64,000 bases of DNA from Okapia johnstoni (Eukaryota; Chordata; Mammalia; Artiodactyla; Giraffidae), in contig CM044317.1 of the NCBI GenBank assembly GCA_024291935.2, positions 20,792,230 through 20,856,229 of the forward strand, in the 5' to 3' direction. Made by a program: the position numbers and the translations under genes. Under the pieces are notes generated by a model. That model did no database searches. It was not told where the DNA came from and saw only the letters and a program-made list of their open reading frames with translations. Shown piece after piece: positions 34,140-46,437 of this stretch (the stretch's first letter is position 1; every line of letters begins with the position of its first letter).

Positions 34140-34267
34140 CGGACTCTTTTTTTTTTTTTGGTCACACCATGAGGCTTGTGGGATCTTAGTTCCCTGACCA
34201 GAGATTGAATCTGGCTTTGTCAGTGAAAGTGCCCAAGTCCTAACCACTGGACCACCAGGGAATTCCC
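34140..34267 (-). mobile_element. CHR-type SINE
   Basis: T13 tail at the left, then GGTCACACCATGAGGCTTGT and GGACCACCAGGGAATTCCCC. Confidence 0.88.
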
Positions 34268-34433
34268 CAATGGATGGTATAAAGCAGACATTCATAAGTT
34301 AAATGTACACATATTTGCTTTGTGATGTATGGTTAAACAGGAAATTGATTCTTAGTAGAGAAGCAATCTGGTTACTTTCTCAACCCAAGGACTCTTAATT
34401 CAAATACTATATTTATTTATTTAATGTAATCAC

Positions 34434-34905
34434 TTCAGTTCAGTTCAGTTGCTCAGTCGTGTCTGACTCTTTGCGACCCCATGGACTGCAGCACGCCAGG
34501 CTTCCCTATCTATCACCAGCTCCCAGAGCTTACTCACAGTCATGTCCATCAAGTTGGTGATGCCATCCAACCACCTCATCCTCTATCACCCCCTTCTCCT
34601 CCTGCCTTCAATCTTTCCCAGCATCAGGGTCTTTTCAAATGAGTCAGTTCTTCCCATCGGGTGGCCAAAGTTTTGGAGTTTCAGCTTCAGCATCAGTCCT
34701 TCCAATGAATATTCAGGACTGATTTCCTTTAGGATGGACTGGTTGGATCTCCCTGAAGTCCAAGGGACCCTCAAGAGTCTTCTCCAATACCACAGTTCAA
34801 AAGCATCAATTCTTCGGCACTCAGCTTTCTTTAGAGTCCAACTCTCACATCCATATATGACTACTGGAAAAACCATAGCTTTGACTAGATGGACTTTTGT
34901 TGGAC
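34434..34905 (-). mobile_element. BovB 3' fragment
   Basis: TTCAGTTCAGTTCAGTTGC end; minus-strand peptide MVFPVVIYGCESWTLKKAE and [19 protein letters not shown]. Confidence 0.92.
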
Positions 34906-35456
34906 ATAAATAAATTGCAGTAGAAGAGATGTAGGAGATTCAAAGATTAAAAAATCAAGAAGTCACAATTGCTGCCCTCAACTAAGTTTTAAAATGTATA
35001 GTGAGAAATAAGCAGGTACAGAAATAATCAAAGAGCAAGAACTGGCCATAAAAGGAATAAAAGGACTCAGCATGAGCTGCTAAGCCAGGTAGAGCTACAA
35101 CACCAGTGCCGGGTCCTCCCTCAGCAGGGCCAAGAAAATGAAGTGGAAAGATGAGAAGTCAGAGCATATACTGACCTCTGAGCAAAGGTGCCTCTACCTT
35201 GATCTAAAACAAGATCCAAAGACAAATCTGTCAAGCACCCTCCTAGACTATAATCATCAGATTCTTAAAATTAACCCTTAAAAAGTTGTAACATAAGCTA
35301 ATGATTGTCAGCTTTAAGTTTATGTTCCTTCACTGTATACTACATATTAAAATATTTATACATTAGCTTCTAGCAATGGCACATTGAAAGAGATGAATAG
35401 AAACTTTCTTCTCAGTTTCTTGCCATCTATTTTATTCATTAAATGAAGGAGCTTCG
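34906..35456. other. Intronic stretch, nothing recognised
   Basis: No repeat or exon that I can support. Confidence 0.4.
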
Positions 35457-35582
35457 GACTTTCCTGGTGGTCCAGTGGTTAAGACTTCACACTTCCAATG
35501 CAGGGGGCGCAGGTTCAATCCCTGGTTAGGGTACTAAGACCCCCACACTCCATACAGCCAAAAAGGAAAAAAAAAAAAAAAA
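35457..35582 (+). mobile_element. CHR-type SINE
   Basis: GGACTTTCCTGGTGGTCCAG head, GGTTCAATCCCTGGTTAGG and an A16 tail. Confidence 0.88.
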
Positions 35583-35829
35583 TGGATGGAGTCACTTTCT
35601 TGTTCTATCTTTGCCAGTGTGTGTGCTCACAAACACACATGCGTGTGAAGGACTGGTCAATTTTGAACTAGACAGAACAAAAGATCTTCCTGTGTTTAAA
35701 AAGAGGTCCCTTGTCTGAGAACCGGAGCCAGGCTCACAGATTCTATTTTTTATATAAACTGTGTTCCATAAGGATGGGAAACTTTCTCTGACCCGAGACT
35801 AAGCTGGGTTGCTGGTTCCATGATACTTC

Positions 35830-35995
35830 CTCTTTCCTGACATTCATCACATTCTATTGTTAATTGTTTCATTGCTGATCTTCTTTGTTGGCCAATAAGC
35901 TCCACGGGGTCAAGGGCTGTACTTACTGTGCTTGCCACGTGCCCTCGAGGGTCCAGCTCATAGAAGAGCCTCAGTAAATATCTGTTGAATAACTA
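35830..35995 (+). mobile_element. L2 3' end
   Basis: AATAAGCTCCACGGGGTCAAG, CTGTACTTACTGTGCTTGCC and CAGTAAATATCTGTTGAATAA match the L2 terminus. Confidence 0.75.
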
Positions 35996-36098
35996 TGCTT
36001 GCCAGACTGGTTATTTCTTTCAACCACTTCTGATGAAGCTAGGTCTCTTGTACACAAAGAGGAAGTGACAGTCCTTGTCTTCAAGATGAAGAAGACAA

Positions 36099-36226
36099 GG
36101 GACTTTCCTGGTGGTCCAGTGGTTATGACTCGACCCTTTCAATTCAGGGAGCATGGGTTCAATCCCTGGTGGAGGAACTAATATCCCACAGGCCATGCTT
36201 CAAGTTGCAGCCAAAAAAAAAAAGGG
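36099..36226 (+). mobile_element. CHR-type SINE
   Basis: GGGACTTTCCTGGTGGTCCAG head and A11 tail. Confidence 0.88.
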
Positions 36227-36552
36227 GGGACAGGCTGGTAGGAGGATAGTAATAAATGTAATGATAGGGAGATAGGAGGGTGTACTTTGTGAGCTCACTG
36301 GAAGATGGAGAACTCAACTGGATGCTTCTAAAGGGTTTATCAGGAGTTTGCTGAGCAAAGAAAAGGGGAAGGGACCAGGCAGAGACAAACCAGACCACTG
36401 AAGGTATAGGAACTAGAACGATTCGGTGCTGCAGGGGTGAACAAAACATATCAAAATTTGCTAGGAGTTTATCAGACTACTCTCTAGGTGACTAATATTT
36501 CCTGCAGTGACCTGACTCAAAATTAGTGCTTTTCCCTTTGAAGAAAAATGTG

Positions 36553-36765
36553 CTGTGCTGTGCTTAGTCGCTCAGTTGTGTCCAACTCCTTGCGACCTCA
36601 TGGACTACAGTGTGACCGGCTCCTCTGTCCATGGGGATTCTCCAGGCAAGAATACTGGAGTGGGTTGCCATTCCCTCCTCCAGGGGATCTTCCTAACCCA
36701 GGGATCGAACACAGGTCTCCCACATTGCAGGTGGATTCTTTACCATCTGAGCCACCAGAGAAATA
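36553..36765 (-). mobile_element. Bov-tA SINE
   Basis: Antisense: GTGCTTAGTCGCTCAGTTG to CATCTGAGCCACCAGAGAA. Confidence 0.9.
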
Positions 36766-36769
36766 ATTA

Positions 36770-37560
36770 TTCCCTATTTCGATGAATCAGGTAATATATT
36801 TTCCTATCATAGTTATCTGTCTTATTCTATTAGATGGTCATTTAAAGCTTTAAGACAGCACCTCAAAGTTTCATCTGGCATAAGATTTTCTGGAACTTCC
36901 TTATTCTAGAAACTACTGATTGCTATAAATTCACTGATTCTCTCCCCACCTCCAACCTTTTTATCTACAACTATTCCAGAATTTGGCATCTCTCCCCCAG
37001 TTATCAAGATAATGAAAGGCCAAGCCAGAAACTCCTCTCTCAAGCAATCCTGGTTGGAAGATAGCCAGGGAATTTGGGCCAGGCTCTCTGGTGGCCAAGC
37101 CAGGTATATGCTATAAAGGACAAAGAGCGAATATTACTATATCCATCCTGCTGGGATTAAGGCTCAGGTGCTCCTCTGCTCCACAGTTCCCGTGGCTTTT
37201 TGCTAATCTGACAAATCCCAATAAGCTCGGTCACCATCAAGGGCATAAGAGTTCCAGGCAATGGTTCTTAAACTTTAGCACAGATCAAAATCATCTGTGG
37301 AAATGGGCTGAAAATGTCAATTCACGGTTCCACTATTAAAGATCCTACTCTAGTAGATCTTGAATGTAAATCTGGACTTCCTTTTCTGTTTTCTTTTTGT
37401 TGCTTGTTTGTGGGCCATGTTTTAAAATATCCCAGCAATTCTGATCTTATAATCTACAGGTTACACATTGAGATTCACTGGACTAATTTGGGGCCTTTAA
37501 AAGGCTTTTAAAAAAGGGAGAGGGGAGGAGGGAGAGAAGAGAGAGAAAATGTAGCCTAAT
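36770..37560. other. Intronic stretch, nothing recognised
   Basis: No named repeat; a short GA-rich run at 37514-37552. Confidence 0.4.
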
Positions 37561-37565
37561 GTAGC

Positions 37566-37640
37566 CTAACAAATGTACTGTGCTTAGTCATTCAGTCCTG
37601 TCCAACTCTTTGCGACCCCATGGACTGTAGCCCACCAGGC
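37566..37640 (-). mobile_element. Bov SINE tail fragment
   Basis: TGTGCTTAGTCATTCAGTCC through GACTGTAGCCCACCAGGC, flanked by GTAGCCTAACAAAT and CAGCCTAATAAAT, a likely target duplication. Confidence 0.8.
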
Positions 37641-37696
37641 AGCCTAATAAATAGAGCCTAATAAAATTGCTTACCATTTTACAATGGTAAAGCCTT

Positions 37697-37925
37697 GTTG
37701 CTGTCATCGTTCAGTCACTAACTGGTGTCTGACTCTTTGAGATCTCATGGACTGCAGCACACTGGGCTCCCTTGTCCTTCACCATCTCTGGAGTTTGCTC
37801 AAACTCATGTCCATTGAATCTGTGATGCCATCCAACTCTGCCGTCCCCTTCTCCTGCCTTCAATCTTTCCCACCTTCAGGGTCTTTTCCAATGAGTCAGC
37901 TCTTCACATCAGGTAGCCAATACTT
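37697..37925 (-). mobile_element. BovB 3' fragment, diverged
   Basis: Same order as other copies (CAAACTCATGTCCATTGAATC, TCAATCTTTCCCACCTTCAGG) with small deletions. Confidence 0.85.
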
Positions 37926-38715
37926 GAACTCGTAAATACTAATTCAAATACAGTAAAGTCTTGAATTACAGGAAAGACCAGCTCTTCTGTCCATTGTCTG
38001 AACAGCCTGGGTGTTTGGTTAGCCTTCTCTGTGGTGTACCCTTCTCCACTCATCCTGGCCGACCTTCACCTGGCTCTTCTGCTCATAATCTTGCCAAGAT
38101 TAAGACTACTATCTTCTTGATGTCTGATCAGCTCTTCTATATCCTCCAGGGTCTTGGACAAAACCCCAGCTTTCTGGGCTCCACTTAGTAGGGCAAGTCT
38201 CGCTCAGAAGGACACAGCAAAGCCCTCATGGAGGAGAATGCTGCCTTCCAGAGAAATTCATTAGTTGATGGGATACTCAGATCCCCTTTAGGACCAAGGC
38301 CCTTGCTCCTCGGCTGCCAGCAACGTTGACTGTAGAAGGTTCACAGCTCCAGGAACTGTCTTTGACTAAATAAAGGGAGTTGCTTGGCCCAAGATCACAC
38401 GCTTCTGCCTGGATACAGCCTACATCCAATGACGAGTTGATGCCAGGGATACAATGACCAGCCCCCATGCTTCAAGATGGCATAACAATTCTGAAGGGCC
38501 ATCCCACCTCCAAGGTTTCCCACTGTGAAGACCACCCTTGTACCTGCACTGCAGTTCATTCTTCCATCTGCACATTCCTACTCTCCTCTCCCCCTGCCAA
38601 GTCCTCTCTCAGAGTACCTCCCGATAAGTTTCTCATATGCAAATCTCAGAGTCTGTTCCCAGGAAAATTGACCTAACATTTAAAGAGGAAACTTGCCTCT
38701 TTTAGTCAAGTAATG
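37926..38715. other. Intronic stretch, nothing recognised
   Basis: GC somewhat higher than the neighbouring intron, but no conserved-looking frame. Confidence 0.4.
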
Positions 38716-38719
38716 ACAG

Positions 38720-38930
38720 CATAGTGCACTGGGCCCCTGCACCTTACTTCTCAGGTAAAGCTGGGAGGTCATTCAATCTCTCCTGGGGTCTCCTTCCTTA
38801 TCTACACAATTAAAATATAGAAAATAATAATACTTGTTATGTCTGTTTTGCCAGACTTTTATGAGAATTAAAAGAGAAAATATCTATGAGATTACTTTGT
38901 AAGTAACGAAGAACTGTACAATCCTGTCAA
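38720..38930 (+). mobile_element. MIR
   Basis: Diverged: GACAGCATAGTGCACTGGGC head, then CAATCTCTCCTGGGGTCTCC and TTATGAGAATTAAAAGAGAA. Confidence 0.7.
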
Positions 38931-38934
38931 CTGA

Positions 38935-40575
38935 CATCACTGTATGTTGGTTTAGCCATGTAATAATCAGGTAAGAGGGGAAAAAGAAGAGGGACATCTA
39001 CTAATATTATAGAATTCCGCTTACACACTGTGCTTGTCTTTATCTCAAATCAACAGATTTGTGTCACTAATCAGTACACCCAGGCACATAACAGAAATTA
39101 AAAGCAAAACCAGGAATGAGACAGGCATTGATGCAACTCTGAAACAAAAGCGAAAACAATCCTTGTTCCCTCTTTTTGCATGTGAAGATAGCAATTGAGC
39201 CATTTCTACGACTATAAAAAGTCAGAATTTACATTATTACCCAACAAGTTATGCAATGAGCATGAAATGTTGTATATCTTTCAATAGAGAAATAAGTGAA
39301 ACAATTGGGTATACAAAATGGGGAACACTTACTAAGCAACTTTGTACTTTCTAGATTACCTTGATAATGTATCCACTAGAAAGAAAAAGAAAGTATATAA
39401 ACTAACTGAAAACATTCAATTAACTCAAGAAAGATAAATGAAAATTATCAATCCTAAAACTTCTTCCTACTAAAAATAATCAAATTATTGAGTTTTACAA
39501 AGAACTCGAGTGAGACACACAAATAGTGTCTGGTATCCATAAACTCAGAAGGAGTGACCAGCAAATGACTTACTCTGACAGATGGTTTCATGATCAGCAA
39601 AAGTCACAGAATATTTAGACAGAGGAGGCTGAGAGACCTACAAGAGCCCTTAACTCTGGCAATTCTCTGCACTCAGGGAAACCACAGTGGAAATGAGGAA
39701 GCCAGACAAACCCACATGAAATATTAACCAAAACCCTTCCCTTTCTTGTTCTCTGAACACTGAATGAGTAACAGGCAGGCATATAGGAATTTAGACCAAG
39801 GGGTAAACACATGGACTGGATAATCTCAGAAGGCTTTATGTCAGTTTCACATAATGGAAAACTATAAATATCGAGATTTCCTGGTAAATCTAAAGAAATG
39901 CTGAATGAAACATTTTGTTCATGTGTGGAGAAAACATTTCAAAACTTCAAGTGTTAGATATTTGAGCATTTTATAATTTCAAACTTAAGTGAGTTTGCTG
40001 ACTCATTTAGGTACAACATTAATTCAGTGTCTATAATCCTTACATGGTCCAAAGGAGAGGCTGCTGAGGAAAAAGAGAATTAGACCTTGCTTGCTGGACA
40101 AAAATCAGAGAATTGTTCCAAGCCAAAAGAGAGTGAATCATAAGCCGATGAGAATAGTGAAGAGTTGGGGTCAGATTTCGGGGTATGATAGTGAAAAATA
40201 TATTTATCAGGACCAAAGGAATGGACCTGTAAATAAAAATGACAGTCCAAACCCAGGAAAGTTGAATCATTTCGCCAAGCTTAAATCAAGAAAACGGGAA
40301 ACAGTGGCGCCAGCTTCAACTTACCAAGATTCTGAAAGTTAGAAGAGGAGTTGGTAATTACCTGGTTTGGAGTAAAACCAGAGCAAAACAGGCCTCAGAA
40401 TACAGATGATAAACCAAGACTGTAAGATCAGGAGTTGTTATGGACCTGCCTGCATCTGTTAGTAAATCTTCTACTATCAGACCCTGCTCAGTAGATGAAT
40501 ATCCCCTGGCCAGCCTTTCTCCTTCCCCATGGGAGGCATATTACAGATCTTTGCAACAAAACATTGAGCATCTAA
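38935..40575. other. Intronic stretch, nothing recognised
   Basis: Longest intronic run without a repeat that I can name; no splice-flanked open frame noticed. Confidence 0.4.
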
Positions 40576-40818
40576 GAAACACAAGTGGCTTCCCAAGTGG
40601 CTCAGTGGTAAAGAAACTGCCTGCCAATGCAGGAGCCATAGATGTGAGTTCGATCCCTGGGTCAGGAAGATCCCCTGGAGGAGGAAATGGAAACCCCCTT
40701 CAGTACTGCCTGGAGAATTCTGTCAACAGAGGAGCCTGGTGGGCTACGGTCCCTGGGGCTGCAAAGAGTCGGACATGACCAAAGTGACTTAGCATGCACG
40801 CACAGGCAGGAAACACAA
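40576..40818 (+). mobile_element. Bov-tA SINE with 9-bp target duplication
   Basis: GGCTTCCCAAGTGGCTCAGTG head. GAAACACAA at 40576-40584 and 40810-40818. Confidence 0.88.
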
Positions 40819-41186
40819 AGCATTGTACATCTAGTGCTTTGGGAAGGGTAGTAACTGAGGCACCTCTGAGGACACAGCTGTGGAAGCTCTGGGAACCTTC
40901 AGACACGTTAAATCTCCATTAAAATATTTTAAATTCCCAGGAGAAATGCTCTGATGAAGCTAAGCTTATTCTTAGACCAACCAGGTACTTCTTGGGGTAA
41001 GGGGAGGGGGAGAGGTGCCGCAGACCCCTGGGAGCCATCTCATGTACTGGGCTATTCCTGGCTGCGGGAGGATTGTCAGGATCAGGAGAGTGACTCCAAT
41101 TTGAGTTTACCACAGTGTCCAAAACATCACTCATTCATTCACAGAGACAGCCTATCAGAGCAGAGTGGTAAGAACACAAGCAAGTA

Positions 41187-41219
41187 AAACAAAACAAAAC
41201 AAAACAAAAACAAACAAAA
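41187..41219. repeat. (CAAAA)n simple repeat
   Basis: Four to five AAAAC units, continuing into a CAAAAACAAACAAAAAG run. Confidence 0.85.
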
Positions 41220-41419
41220 AGAACACAAGCAAGCTCTGCGTTTTGATGTATAGTTTTCTGAACTGTTTCATAAACGTACAGGTACATACGAACATTTTTT
41301 TAGAATTAAGAGCATGCTCTTCAGACAGTTTGTAACTCAGTAATAGATGGTTAATATTTAGTTATGTCAGTAAACATTCTAAGCATAAAAAAAGAAAAAA
41401 GAATACAAGCAAGTTCTGA

Positions 41420-41615
41420 AGTCAAAGATGCTCAGGATCAATTCCTGGCTCTGACAATTACTAACACTGCGGTTTCTTCACCAGTCAAAAGTAGTTATCA
41501 ACAGTACCTCTCTCAGAGGATTGCAATAAGAAGTGAAAGACTTATTCACATAATCAGCGTAGAATAGTGCCTAGAACTTAATATGCACTCAATAAATGTT
41601 AGCTGTTATTAGTAT
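41420..41615 (+). mobile_element. MIR
   Basis: CAATTCCTGGCTCTGACAATT, GAATAGTGCCTAGAACTTAA and CACTCAATAAATGTTAGCTG. Confidence 0.85.
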
Positions 41616-41699
41616 TCCTTCAAAAATGTTTTATGAGTACTGAGTATATGCCAAGCCCTGTACGAGGTCCTCATTATCCTTGAAACCAAGCCTACTCTT

Positions 41700-42140
41700 C
41701 TATTTATCTTCCTATCTTAGTCAATAACTAGCAATGTGGGAGTCATCCCAACCTCCTCCCTCTCTCTTACTGCCACTTCTGGGTTCCAGGCCAGATTCCG
41801 CCTACTAAACACCTGTTGGCTCCTTCCCTCTTTTCTGTTCCTCACTGTCACTGCTTGACTCAAGGCTTCTTTAATTTCTCATCTTGAATATCACAACAAT
41901 CTCCTCCATGTCACTCAAAGGCCAGTGCCACGCTCATCCAACCTATTCTCTATCTTGAGTCAAAGTTGGCTTTTCAAAACACAGATGAATCTGATAACAT
42001 CATTCACATGATTAAAGTCCTTTATAGCATAAACTCAAAGCTCTTACATGATATATGAGACTATGTGATCTGACACGGTCTGTCTCTCCAGCCCTCTCCC
42101 CAGCTAGTGTCCACCCTGAACAGGTCGATCCTTCTGCTGG
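41700..42140 (+). mobile_element. L2 LINE fragment
   Basis: CATCCCAACCTCCTCCCTCTC, TATCACAACAATCTCCTCC, GATGAATCTGATAACATCATTC and TATGTGATCTGACACGGTC occur in L2 order. Confidence 0.65.
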
Positions 42141-42585
42141 GTCATCTATCCCTCCATCGGATGACAAATCCTCCTCTTACACTAAGGTTCATTATTTAAT
42201 CGATACCTACTCCCTAAAACTTTTCACGACAGAAGCCTGTGCCAAATTCAAGGAGTACAATGATGAAGATCACACTCAACATTTTCTCATAGAAAAAGTA
42301 ATTTTGATGCTCTTGAAAGAGAGAAATAAAGTATGGAAATTAAGAAAAATTTGTGTCAAATTTAGCACTGTTTCCCTCACTGGGTGGATATCTTATGGAA
42401 TTGAAGAAACTGGATCTATTTTGGTATTAGGTTCAAAAAGCACTTCAGTAGATTTCAGTCCCAACAGTGGATTTACTCATGTTGAGTTATACAGCTATAA
42501 AGTGTTAGAAAAGATTGATCTGAACTGTAAAAACAATGATCAGAAAGTTGTTTCACTATGGTGTTGTAATGTTATTAGCCATTAA
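42055..42585 (+). other. Unexplained 176-codon open frame
   Basis: ATG-to-stop frame beginning inside L2-derived sequence and running into unique DNA. The second half (about residues 60-176) has a soluble-protein-like composition (for example KFKEYNDEDHTQHFLIEKV), but I recognise no family. It lies in the STX11 intron on the opposite strand with no promoter or splice sites evident. In 64 kb read in six frames, one chance frame of this length is not surprising. Confidence 0.2.
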
Positions 42586-42599
42586 TTAGTCACTTTAAA

Positions 42600-44095
42600 A
42601 TGTCTGTGGTTATCTAGGGGTAATAACAGACTGGACTTATTTTTACATGGTCACTAGATAATTTGAAATATGGTTAATTAAAAAAAAATCTCTAAAAAGC
42701 ATGCCTTTCTAATTAATATATTTTTAAATCACATATTGAATGAAACACTGACCGAATAAGTTCAACAGGCTGCCTACAAAGACAAGTAGATGATTAAACT
42801 CAAACTCTCATCATTCTTCCAGCAATGATGATCCACTTCATCCAGAAACCCAGAGTTGCAGGAACTTCAGTCATATTGGGACAGAGGCTCAACTGTGGGC
42901 ATAGATCATTGCACTCATCTCCTTTTACTGGATTTTCTAGTGGATTTGCCAGCCTTCTACACTGGTCTTTGGGGTGCTTGTCAGCAAGATCCTGTCTTAT
43001 TCTCAATTGTATAACCAGAGCTCGATAAAGAGACTGAAACAGAGAAGGTGCCCAATAGCTGTTTGCTGGGCTGAATTCAACTCAACTCAAACAGTGATGC
43101 TGTCCACATCTCTACTGTGTCTCTATCCAGCTGCAATAGGACTTATCAGCTTGAACATTTTAATTTCTCAGCTCCGAGGGGTATCCACCATCTTCACAAT
43201 TTTTTACATGGCACTAATTTATAAAGACAAATTGTCCAAAAGATTTCGATTCAGCGTGACATACAATCACTATGTAACATGATATATTTCCACCACATCA
43301 TCCCAGCGAAAGCAATAACAAACCAGTTATTGGATAACGAAATTAAATTTCTCTTGGGCCTCTGTGGCAAAGCATATGATTTTAATGGTTATCTTACATC
43401 AGCCTGGTGACCCTAGCTGGTATGCTGTACCATCCAGGCGCTCTTGGAAACAAAACTTTAAACTATTACTTCCTATACAACCAGTTCCAATTTATCAGGG
43501 CCTGCATTTCACATCTTAACCTTATTTTAAATACAGCCAGAGAAAACCTCACTTTTCAAAAGTTCATTAACAAAGTCTCACAAGTAAGAAGCTCTGTGAC
43601 TCATTTTTGGATACCCGAAATAACAACTCCTCCCTTTGCTGAGAAACGGCTTCAACAAGTGCGTGAGAACCACCGGAAGTAATAGAGATCGCGGGCTCTG
43701 CGAGCCGAGCCTAGAATTCCCTCTCTGGACGGTGTGGAGCACCTAGGCGCTGCAACTATCTCTTGTCTCCATTCTACTAAAAAGGAAAAAGGGAAAAAAG
43801 TCTTCTGTGGGCTGGGAAGGAACTATTTCAAGGCGGTACGACTTCTCTGTATTTCTTGGCTCCTGAGTAATACTGCTAAGTTGGTCAGAAAGTGCAACTT
43901 AATAGGAAGTGAAGAGGCGATCGAAGTCATGCCCCTTAATTCAAAAAACAAACACAATCCCCCCAAGCTTCAGCCTTCCGGCTGAAAAAACAAAAGCAGT
44001 CTTGGGTGGATACCGTATAAAGGAAGCCTACCAAAAGGTGTCCGTGGAATCATTTCTAAGAAGCCCTAAATGCGCAGACCTTGTCCATTAGGTGG
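42600..44095. other. Unique stretch leading to the CpG island
   Basis: No repeat recognised, consistent with a constrained or simply element-poor region beside a promoter. Confidence 0.4.
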
Positions 44096-44099
44096 AAAA

Positions 44100-44940
44100 A
44101 ACAATCACTCCTCTCCCAATTAGAGACCCGAAGGCCGCGTTCCCCGACGTGAACGGGCGGCGAGGGACCCGAGGCGCCCCCTCCCCAAAGGCATCCCCCG
44201 TGTCCCCGAACGAGCGAGTCCCCGTGCGGCCGCACGCCTACAGCGCTCAGCCTCTCCTGAGAGAAAAAGAGCCCCAAGGAGAGAAACACGAACCAGGAAC
44301 GGGACCGCGCGGGCGACCCCAGAAGCCGTCTCCAGTGGGCGCGCGCCCCAGCGGGGACGAAAACCTGCGGCTCGGCTCCCGGTGGATGGGCTCCCGGCGC
44401 CTCCCGCGGCTCCTCCCGGGCCGCCCGAGCTCCGCGCCGCCGCCGCCGCATCTGGGCGCCCGCCCGGCCCCCCCGGGCGTCGGAAGCACCCACAGCTGGG
44501 GACCAGGCCCCGCCCCGGGCGCCGGCGCCGGCTCCCCGCCCCGCCCCACCCCGCCTGGAGCCTGTGCGTTCCGGACCCGCCGGCAGCCGGGCAGACCCGC
44601 TCCAGCGTCCTCTCACTCGCGTGCGCCCCGGATGCTCTGCGCCGGGGGCGGCGAGGACCGGCCGCGAAGTGTGCCGCCCGGGGGCACTTCACCGCGTTCC
44701 CTAGCCTTCTCTTCCTTGGAGGGCCCCCTGGAAGCCGGGGGCGGGGCGGGGGTAACGTGGCCCAAAGGCGCTGGACTTTCCCCGGGGATCCCCCTGCGCT
44801 GGTGACGTTTGCATGCCGTGCCGGTGTGTTTCCCGCGCGGTTCTCAGTGCGGGGGTGACTGTGGCCAGCCCTGCACCTGTCCCTGCCCCGTAGGCGGCCG
44901 GCACGGAGGCTGCGAGTCGAGGCTGAGTATCTTCTTCCCA
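44100..44940 (-). promoter_or_regulatory. STX11: CpG island: probable STX11 promoter and non-coding exon 1
   Basis: Abrupt switch from AT-rich DNA to very GC- and CpG-rich sequence, the only such block besides the STX11 coding exon. It holds a cluster of GC boxes (CCCCGCCCC-type runs at 44509-44554 and GGGGCGGGGCGGGGG at 44738-44752), no TATA box, and on the minus strand ATGCAAACGTCAC (44805-44817), an octamer-like plus CRE-half-site-like pair. Position and spacing relative to the coding exon fit the STX11 first exon. The transcription start and splice donor cannot be fixed from sequence alone. Confidence 0.72.
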
Positions 44941-44996
44941 GAACCCACTCGGATTCACCCCTTTCCAGTGAGCTTTTAAACACCAGTCCCGTTCGT

Positions 44997-45016
44997 TCAT
45001 TCATTCATTCATTCAG
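44997..45016. repeat. (ATTC)n simple repeat
   Basis: TCATTCATTCATTCATTCAG just outside the CpG island. Confidence 0.85.
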
Positions 45017-45271
45017 TACCAACCCAACGTCCACACAGGCGATAAGGATGCTATGTGGTCTAAAGCTCCACCAAGACATTACTCGCAAAGACCTGGCAGT
45101 CCAGTGAGGAAAGATGGACAGATAAAGTGCTTGTCATGGGAGGTTTATGGTATCTTGAATAAGCCTGAGGCTTAAAAGTTAGAAAGTGCTCAAGAAGGGG
45201 GATGAAAAAGATCTGCATTGATGGGGAATGTCAAAGAAATGCAGGAGTCAACCAAAAGAGCTCCCACAGCC

Positions 45272-46392
45272 AGTTCAGTTCAGTTCAGTCGCTCAGTCGC
45301 GTCTGACTCTTTGCGACCCCAGGACCCGCAGCAAGCCAGGCCTCCCTGTCCATCACCAACTCACGGAGTTTACCCATACCCATGTCCATTGAGTCAGTGA
45401 TGCCATCTAACCATCTCATCCTCTGTCGTCCCCTTCTCCTCCTGCCCCCAATCCTACCCAGCATCAGGGTCTTTTCCAATGAGTCAACCCTTCGCATGAG
45501 GTGGCCAAAGTATTGGAGTTTCAGCTTCAACATCAGTCCTTCCAATGAACACCCAGGACTGATCTCCTTTAGGATGGACTGGTTGTATCTTCTTGCAGTC
45601 CAAGGGACTCTCAAGAGTCTTCTCCAATACCACTGTTCAAAAGCATCAATTCTTCGGCACTCAGCTTTCTTCACAGTCCAACTCTCACATCCATACATGA
45701 CTACTGGAAAAACCATAGCCTTGACTAGACAGACCTTTGTTGGCAGAGTAATGTCTCTGCTTTTAAATATGCTATCTAGGTTGGTCATAACCTTCCTTCC
45801 AAGGAGTAAGTGGCTTTTAATTTCATGGCTGCAATCACCATCAGCAGTGATTTTGGAGCCCAAAAAAATAAAGTCTGACACTGTTTCCACTGTTTCCCCA
45901 TCTATTTCCCATGAAGTGATGGGACCAGATGCCATGATCTTAGTTTTCTGAACGTTGAGCTTTAAGCCAGCTTTTTCACTCTCCTCTTTCACCTTCATCA
46001 AGAGGCTCTTTAGTTCTTCTTCGCTTTCTGCCATAAGGGTGGTGTCATCTGCATATCTGAGGTTATTGATATTTCTCCTGGCAATCTTGATTCCAGCTTG
46101 TATTTCTTTCAGCCCAGCGTTTCTCATGATGTACTCTGCATGTAAGTTAAATAAACAGGGTGACAATATACAGCCTTGACATACTCCTTTTCCTATTTGG
46201 AACCTGTCTGTTGTTCCATGTCCAGTTCTAACTGTTGCTTCCTGACCTGCATACAGGTTTCTCAAGAGGCAGGTCAGGTGGTCTGGTATACCCATCTCTT
46301 TCAGAATTTTCCACAGTTTATTGTGATCCACACAGTCAAAGACTTTGGCATAGTCAATAAAGCAGAAATAGATGTTTTTCTGGAACTCTCAG
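45272..46392 (-). mobile_element. BovB 3' portion, long and well preserved
   Basis: An uninterrupted minus-strand frame of 348 codons (45285-46331) covers the C-terminal reverse transcriptase: [38 protein letters not shown] (YADD catalytic motif), [15 protein letters not shown] and [19 protein letters not shown]. It lacks the 5' UTR, endonuclease and N-terminal reverse transcriptase, so it is 5'-truncated and inactive. It ends at the right near GTTTTTCTGGAACTCTC. Confidence 0.95.
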
Positions 46393-46437
46393 GAGCAATT
46401 TGAACAACAAGATAAAGTAATACTGGATTACAAACTA

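Larger units (their letters stand above)
10700..44100 (-). other. STX11: STX11 intron 1 (inferred)
   Basis: The interval between the acceptor at 10700 and the CpG island near 44.1-44.94 kb. Its size of roughly 33-34 kb agrees with the long first intron of mammalian STX11. It is made up largely of the retroelements listed separately and shows no other convincing host exon. The donor site was not resolved within the island. Confidence 0.7.

Noticed and set aside
44092..45004. Frames of 100-294 codons in both strands of the CpG island
   Set aside because: Stop codons are rare in such GC-rich DNA; the peptides are Pro/Arg/Gly/Ala low complexity and overlap one another on opposite strands.
45285..46331. 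348-codon reverse transcriptase frame as a possible host gene
   Set aside because: It is a 5'-truncated BovB LINE with the same sequence as other copies in the window.
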